Position numbers and translations under genes: made by a program
Origin: an uncultured Pseudogracilibacillus sp.
GTDB taxonomy: Bacteria > Bacillota > Bacilli > Bacillales > Amphibacillaceae
Assembly (NCBI GenBank): GCA_937974845.1
Contig: CALJVC010000079.1
Span: 1-10,319 of the forward strand
Direction of reading: 5' to 3'
DNA length: 10,319 nt
In this document: positions 6,504 to 10,319 of the stretch, in pieces
Layout of the letters: each line of letters opens with the position of its first letter
How positions within the stretch are numbered: the first letter of the stretch is position 1
The notes under the pieces: model-generated
What the model saw: the letters and a program-made list of their open reading frames with translations, nothing else
Databases searched by the model: none
What the model was told of the DNA's origin: nothing

Positions 6504-8152
6504 AAAACTTAAGCTTTACTTATCCAGAAGAAGAAAAAAAAGTGTTAAAGAACTTATCCCTTACTATAGAATCCGGAGATTTTCTTGTTTTGTGTGGTGC
6601 TAGTGGAAGTGGGAAAACTACTTTATTACGAATGTTAAAAAAAGAACTCACTCCCTATGGAAAGCAAAACGGTACTATATTATATCGAGGAAAATCACTA
6701 GATCAATGGTCTGAAGCTCTTTTATCAAAAGAAATCGGTTTTTTATTTCAGGATCCTGATAATCAGATTGTGATGGATGAAGTATATGAAGAGATTGTTT
6801 TTGGAATGGAAAATTTAAATATTCCACCTATCGAGATGAAAAAGCGAGTTGCAGAACTTGTACATTTTTTTGGAGTTCAAGCTTTATTAAAACAAAAAAC
6901 ATCGGAACTATCCGGAGGACAAAAACAATTAGTAAACTTATTGTCTATCCTTTTACTACGTCCTAAGGTATTGCTTTTGGATGAGCCTACCTCCCAATTA
7001 GATCCGGTTGCAGCTCGAGAACTTCTTCAAATATTAGACCGATTGAATAAAGAAATGGGTATGACAATTGTTTTAGTTGAACATCGTTTAGAGGAATTGT
7101 TTTCTATCGCTAACAAAGTCATAATGCTTCATGATGGAGAAGTCGTTTATGAAGGTACAAGTAGGGAGGTTGTCTATAATGTATTTCAAAAAAAAGATGA
7201 ACACTTTATCTCTTATATTCCATCAGTCTCACAATTGTATTTATCAAAAGAGTCGAAAATAAATCAAGAAATGATTCCTCTAAATGTGAATGAAAGTCGT
7301 CGTTGGTTACAAAGTAAAAAGTTTACTAAGCTATCAGATAGACCAGATCAGGAAAATTTAGAAAAAAACTCTATCTTAACTATGAATCGTACATATTTTC
7401 AATATGAAAAAGACGCTCCTTTTGTTATAAAAAACTGCACCTTGACCCTGAAAGAGGGTGAATTTTTTTCTCTAATCGGGGGAAATGGTTCTGGAAAGTC
7501 GACTTTGCTACGTTTATGTATGGGAGTCTTAAAACAACAACGAGGTAAGATTTTATATGAGGGTAAAAAATTAAAAAAATATAAGCAAGAAGAGTTAATT
7601 AATGCATTCGCATATTTGCCCCAGCATCCTCTAGCTTTTTATATTAAAGATACAATTGATAAGGAAATGAATGCAATTATTCAAAAACATCGTATTACTA
7701 ACGGAGATGCAAAAAAGAAACAGTTAAGCTCTCGTTTACAAATAGAGCATATATTGCAACGTCATCCTAATGACTTATCTGGTGGAGAGTTACAAAGGGC
7801 AACTTTAGCTTGTTTACTCTTACAATCTCCAAAAGTTTTGTTTATTGATGAACCTACTAAAGGTTTGGACCCCATATCTAAAGAGCATCTAGCCTCCTTA
7901 CTTCTCGAACTTCAAGAAGAGGGCTTAACAATTTTTATGGTGACGCATGATATTGAATTTGCGGTGCAATATAGTGATCGTTGTGGTATTTTATTCGACG
8001 GTAATATTGCAGCCTTAGGTACACCTGAACAGTTGTTTAAAGGGAATTATTTTTATACTACCACAATAAATCGAGCGACGATGGGAAGGGAAGATTTGGA
8101 AGTGTTAACCCTAGAGGAGGCTTTGGCTAAATGGCAAAAGGTCGATATCTAA
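6485..8152 (+). CDS. ECF transporter ATPase, two ABC domains fused in one chain
   Basis: A 555-aa cytoplasmic protein with two complete ABC ATPase domains, replacing the separate EcfA and EcfA' subunits. Domain 1 (about 1-230): Walker A GASGSGKTT (38-46), Q-loop Gln89 in FQDPDNQ, signature LSGGQ (142-146), Walker B ending Asp166-Glu167, D-loop SQLD, switch His200. Domain 2 (about 300-540): Walker A GGNGSGKST (332-340), Q-loop in LPQHP, signature LSGGE (431-435), Walker B ending Asp455-Glu456, switch His488. All catalytic residues are intact in both halves, so both sites should hydrolyse ATP. A hydrophilic linker of about 70 residues joins them. The double-domain form is known from dedicated (group I) ECF transporters such as B. 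subtilis YkoD. It overlaps the T gene by 19 nt and the S gene by 22 nt, which favours equal subunit supply. Confidence 0.93.
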   Translation: MEVFQLKNLSFTYPEEEKKVLKNLSLTIESGDFLVLCGASGSGKTTLLRMLKKELTPYGKQNGTILYRGKSLDQWSEALLSKEIGFLFQDPDNQIVMDEVYEEIVFGMENLNIPPIEMKKRVAELVHFFGVQALLKQKTSELSGGQKQLVNLLSILLLRPKVLLLDEPTSQLDPVAARELLQILDRLNKEMGMTIVLVEHRLEELFSIANKVIMLHDGEVVYEGTSREVVYNVFQKKDEHFISYIPSVSQLYLSKESKINQEMIPLNVNESRRWLQSKKFTKLSDRPDQENLEKNSILTMNRTYFQYEKDAPFVIKNCTLTLKEGEFFSLIGGNGSGKSTLLRLCMGVLKQQRGKILYEGKKLKKYKQEELINAFAYLPQHPLAFYIKDTIDKEMNAIIQKHRITNGDAKKKQLSSRLQIEHILQRHPNDLSGGELQRATLACLLLQSPKVLFIDEPTKGLDPISKEHLASLLLELQEEGLTIFMVTHDIEFAVQYSDRCGILFDGNIAALGTPEQLFKGNYFYTTTINRATMGREDLEVLTLEEALAKWQKVDI

Positions 8153-8832
8153 CAATTGTTGCAATTGTGATTTTGTTTCTTTTAGTTTTATCGATCGTTT
8201 TATTTAATTATAGAGCTTATTTATTATTAAGTTTTATCATTATGGGATTAACGATGATTCCATTTTTTGCTAGGTTTGAAGTAAGAAAAATTTCGAGTCG
8301 AGAAATCGTTATTCTAGCTATTTTAGCCGCCATTGCTGCGGTTAGTCGTGTACCTTTTGCTCCCTTGCCAAGTGTTCAGCCAACCTCTTTTGTTATTATT
8401 ATAACGGGTCTTGTTTTCGGTGCTGAATCTGGATTTATCGTTGGAGCAGTTGCTGCCATCGTATCCAACATCTTTTTAGGTCAAGGTCCCTGGACACCAT
8501 GGCAAATGTATGCTTGGGGAATGATTGGTATGACAGCCGGTCTCTTCCGAAACACTTGGTGGATGAAACAAATGTGGGGGAAATTACTTTTTGGCTTTGT
8601 ATGGGGATATTTATTCGGTTGGTTTATGAACCTTTGGATAATTGTTAGTGCAATTGAAAATTTCACTTGGGAGTTTTTCATTAGTATTTATGTTGCAAGT
8701 ATATATTTTGACCTTGCCCATGCCTTATCAAATGTATTTTTCCTACTTGTTTTCAGTAGTAGTTGGATACGAATATTACAAAGATTTAAACGTAAATATG
8801 GCTTGTTGCCACTAGAAACATATATGCAATAA
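8131..8832 (+). CDS. ECF transporter substrate-specific S component (candidate corrinoid or heme importer)
   Basis: A 233-aa, strongly hydrophobic membrane protein that would bind the transported substrate. Two extra N-terminal helices (about 6-26 and 29-47) precede the S-component core. The core contains REIVILAILAAIAAVSRV (57-74), a Gly/Ala-rich pair of helices (about 86-116), then the conserved loop SNIFLGQGPWTPWQMYAWG (112-130) and three further helices. The GQGPWTPWQM loop is, as I recall, typical of an S-component group annotated only generically, some members of which are proposed cobalamin transporters (CbrT-like). It overlaps the ATPase gene by 22 nt and has its own strong ribosome site, AGAGGAGG (8112-8119). 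With T and AA encoded alongside, this is a self-contained group I ECF importer. S-component assignment is firm. Substrate rests mainly on the DUF4430 neighbours. Confidence 0.82.
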   Translation: MAKGRYLTIVAIVILFLLVLSIVLFNYRAYLLLSFIIMGLTMIPFFARFEVRKISSREIVILAILAAIAAVSRVPFAPLPSVQPTSFVIIITGLVFGAESGFIVGAVAAIVSNIFLGQGPWTPWQMYAWGMIGMTAGLFRNTWWMKQMWGKLLFGFVWGYLFGWFMNLWIIVSAIENFTWEFFISIYVASIYFDLAHALSNVFFLLVFSSSWIRILQRFKRKYGLLPLETYMQ

Positions 8833-8839
8833 ACGTGGG

Positions 8840-8881
8840 AGGGGCATCTTAAATATATTGCCCCTTTATCGTTATTTTTTT
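8840..8881 (+). terminator. Intrinsic terminator closing the ECF cluster
   Basis: AGGGGCA (8840-8846) pairs with TGCCCCT (8859-8865) around a 12-nt AT-rich loop. A run of seven T (8875-8881) follows after a 9-nt gap. It starts 7 nt after the S-component stop codon. The T run sits on the plus-strand side, so it serves the transporter genes. It also lies between these genes and the convergent minus-strand gene. Confidence 0.75.
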
Positions 8882-9127
8882 AAATTAATATTATAGTTTG
8901 CTTTTTTCCAATAATTGTTCGCTTGAGCAATCGTCTGAAAATGAATCGCAATTACTTGAGAGGCAGCGATTAAGCTATCAGCATTTCGGGAATATTTTGG
9001 TCGCAGTTTTTCGCGGATTTTTTTCATTTGGTTGAGTAACTACGACGCCTTTTTGAGCTAATGAAACAGCCAAGGCGAAACCTTCTTCAGGGGTTTTCGT
9101 TTTTAAAGATAATAATCGATCACTCAC
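8872..9127 (-). pseudogene. Small hypothetical gene with an apparent single-base frameshift
   Basis: On the minus strand a GTG at 9127-9125 behind GAGGTGG opens a frame beginning VSDRLLSLKTKTPEEGFALA that stops after 49 codons at 8978. A sensible second frame then runs KYSRNADSLIAASQVIAIHF and onward to a TAA at 8874-8872. Removing one A from the AAAA run in GACCAAAATATT (near 8994-8997) joins them into a continuous product of about 84 residues with a smooth junction (TATK-YSRNADSL). This suggests a recent one-base insertion or a sequencing error. The product is small, soluble and mostly helical in character, with no signal peptide. I do not recognise the family. It converges on the ECF cluster and diverges from the peptidase gene. 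Alternatively only the 49-aa frame is real. Confidence 0.5.
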
Positions 9128-9162
9128 ATTTACCACCTCAATTACCTTTTGTTGTTACAGTA

Positions 9163-9171
9163 TGTTATAAT
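9163..9171 (+). promoter_or_regulatory. Extended -10 sigma-A promoter for the peptidase gene
   Basis: TGTTATAAT matches the extended -10 consensus (TG, one base, TATAAT) exactly. No good -35 hexamer sits 16-18 nt upstream, which is common for extended -10 promoters. Transcription would start near 9178, giving a leader of about 35 nt with the ribosome site GGGGGA (9200-9205). Confidence 0.65.
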
Positions 9172-9213
9172 TTAAAAAAATGTGCCTTAATCTAGGAATG
9201 GGGGAACAAGTAT

Positions 9214-10319
9214 ATGCGTTATAAGGACACTTGGGATTTAGATGCGGTTTTTCCCGGCGGGTCAAACTCGTTACAATTAAAAGAGAAAATTAATTCACTT
9301 TATAAACAAGTCGAGGAATTTGGAAACAAACTTACTCAACTGGAAAAAACAAAAGATACAACTAAACTACAACAAATTATCGAAATGGATGAACAAATAA
9401 GTAAAGGACTTGGACAAGCCCAGACCTTTATTACGATGATTCAATCGGCCTTTATGGATGATGAACATGCAAGCGTTGTCCAAGGGGATATAACGTCTTT
9501 ATTTGTCGCCTTTCAAAAGGAAAAAATACGACTGAAAAAATTGTTTGCTGAATGGCCAGAGGAAGCTTGGCAAGCCCTATTAAAAAGAGAAGAGTTTAGT
9601 TCCATTTCTTTCCGATTAGAGGAGATGCGAACTGAGGCCAACCGTTATTTAGAACCAGAAGTAGAAGCGATTATCGCTGAATTGAATAAAGATGGCATTT
9701 CTGCTTGGAGTGAGCTCTATGACAAAATTGTCTCCATTATGACGATTCCTTTTACCGACAAAGATGGAAATACTACAGAATTATCCGTCGGTCAAGCTAT
9801 GAACCGGATGTATGCTGATCCAAATCCTGAGGTTAGAGAACAACTATTTGTTGAATGGGAAAAAGAGTGGTCTCATTATGGTCCAGTATTTGCCCATGCA
9901 TTAAATCATCTTGCCGGAAGTCGTTTAACTTTACAAAAGATAGCAAAGCGTGAGCATCACCTAGAAGAACCATTAGAAATTAACCGAATGGAAGAAGCGA
10001 CTTTAAAGGCCATGTGGTCTGCTATTGAAGCGAAGAAGGAGCCTTTCTACCGATATTTAAATCGAAAGGCAGCCCTATTTGGAATGGAGAATTTAGGTTG
10101 GCAAGATGTCGATGCTCCTGTAACTATTGGCGATGTGGAGCCCATGACTTTTACTTATGAAGAGGCGTGTGAATTTATCCTAACTCATTTTAAGACCTTT
10201 GGAGATCAACTGACTAGTTTTACAGAATATGCCTTAACTAATCGTTGGGTAGAAGCAGAAGATCGTCCGAATAAACGTCCGGGAGGTTATTGTGCTAGTT
10301 TACCAGAGTTTAAAGAGTC
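9214..10319 (+). CDS. M3-family oligoendopeptidase, 5' part (runs off the window)
   Basis: The first 368 codons of a cytoplasmic zinc metallopeptidase that degrades short peptides. The start YKDTWDLDAVFPGGS is characteristic of the pepF/M3 family, where WDL..lFPGGS-type openings are usual, and the body is a long run of charged helices as in the M3 fold. The last residues visible, RPGGYCASLPEFKE, correspond to the segment that in the family comes shortly before the HExxH zinc site. That site therefore lies just beyond the window and cannot be checked. Full-length relatives have about 590-600 residues, so some 60 percent is present. ATG at 9214 follows GGGGGA (9200-9205) by 8 nt. It has its own promoter and is probably unrelated to the ECF genes. 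The family is clear; the exact subgroup (classical PepF or the related M3 group) is less so. Confidence 0.9.
   Translation, partial: MRYKDTWDLDAVFPGGSNSLQLKEKINSLYKQVEEFGNKLTQLEKTKDTTKLQQIIEMDEQISKGLGQAQTFITMIQSAFMDDEHASVVQGDITSLFVAFQKEKIRLKKLFAEWPEEAWQALLKREEFSSISFRLEEMRTEANRYLEPEVEAIIAELNKDGISAWSELYDKIVSIMTIPFTDKDGNTTELSVGQAMNRMYADPNPEVREQLFVEWEKEWSHYGPVFAHALNHLAGSRLTLQKIAKREHHLEEPLEINRMEEATLKAMWSAIEAKKEPFYRYLNRKAALFGMENLGWQDVDAPVTIGDVEPMTFTYEEACEFILTHFKTFGDQLTSFTEYALTNRWVEAEDRPNKRPGGYCASLPEFKE

Noticed and set aside
6534..6541. A8 run near the ATPase start as a phase-variation site
   Set aside because: A single eight-base run in an AT-rich gene encoding Glu-Lys-Lys is not sufficient evidence. 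The frame is intact and no similar runs mark the other genes.
8481..8681. Minus-strand 66-aa frame opposite the S component
   Set aside because: It is antisense to a well-supported membrane protein, and it has no ribosome site and no recognisable features.

Overview
The window reads as a low-GC Gram-positive chromosome segment, most likely from a Bacillaceae member. This rests on the AT-rich codon use, strong Shine-Dalgarno sites, TTG and GTG starts, a lipobox lipoprotein, a sortase-type C-terminal anchor and U-tailed hairpin terminators. The species cannot be named from the sequence.

Layout. Positions 1-173 are a leader with a strong intrinsic terminator (88-125) immediately before the first gene. 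No promoter is visible between that terminator and the gene, so the terminator is probably an attenuator. Positions 174-8832 hold five same-strand genes: (1) a 1506-aa cell-wall-anchored protein with Ig-like domains, FIVAR-type helices, a DUF4430 (transcobalamin C-terminal-like) domain, an alpha/alpha-barrel of the squalene-cyclase/transcobalamin type and an LPSTA sorting signal; (2) a 280-aa lipoprotein with a long Lys/Glu spacer and a second DUF4430 domain; (3) an ECF transporter T component; (4) a fused double ECF ATPase; (5) an ECF S component. Hairpins lie at the start of the lipoprotein gene (4766-4800) and between the lipoprotein and the T gene (5557-5592). A terminator closes the cluster (8840-8881).

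After the cluster comes a small minus-strand gene, apparently frameshifted (8872-9127). It is followed by the divergently placed 5' part of an M3-family oligoendopeptidase gene (9214 to window end), with an extended -10 promoter at 9163-9171.

How the genes fit together (inference). Human intrinsic factor and transcobalamin bind vitamin B12 between an alpha/alpha-barrel and a small beta domain. Gene 1 carries relatives of both, and gene 2 carries the beta-type domain again. The five genes therefore look like a relay: a wall-anchored receptor passes a ligand to a membrane-tethered lipoprotein, which delivers it to a dedicated group I ECF importer. A corrinoid (B12) is the leading candidate ligand. 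Heme is a serious alternative, because a lactobacillal ECF operon with DUF4430 surface proteins has been linked to heme uptake. The sequence does not settle which.
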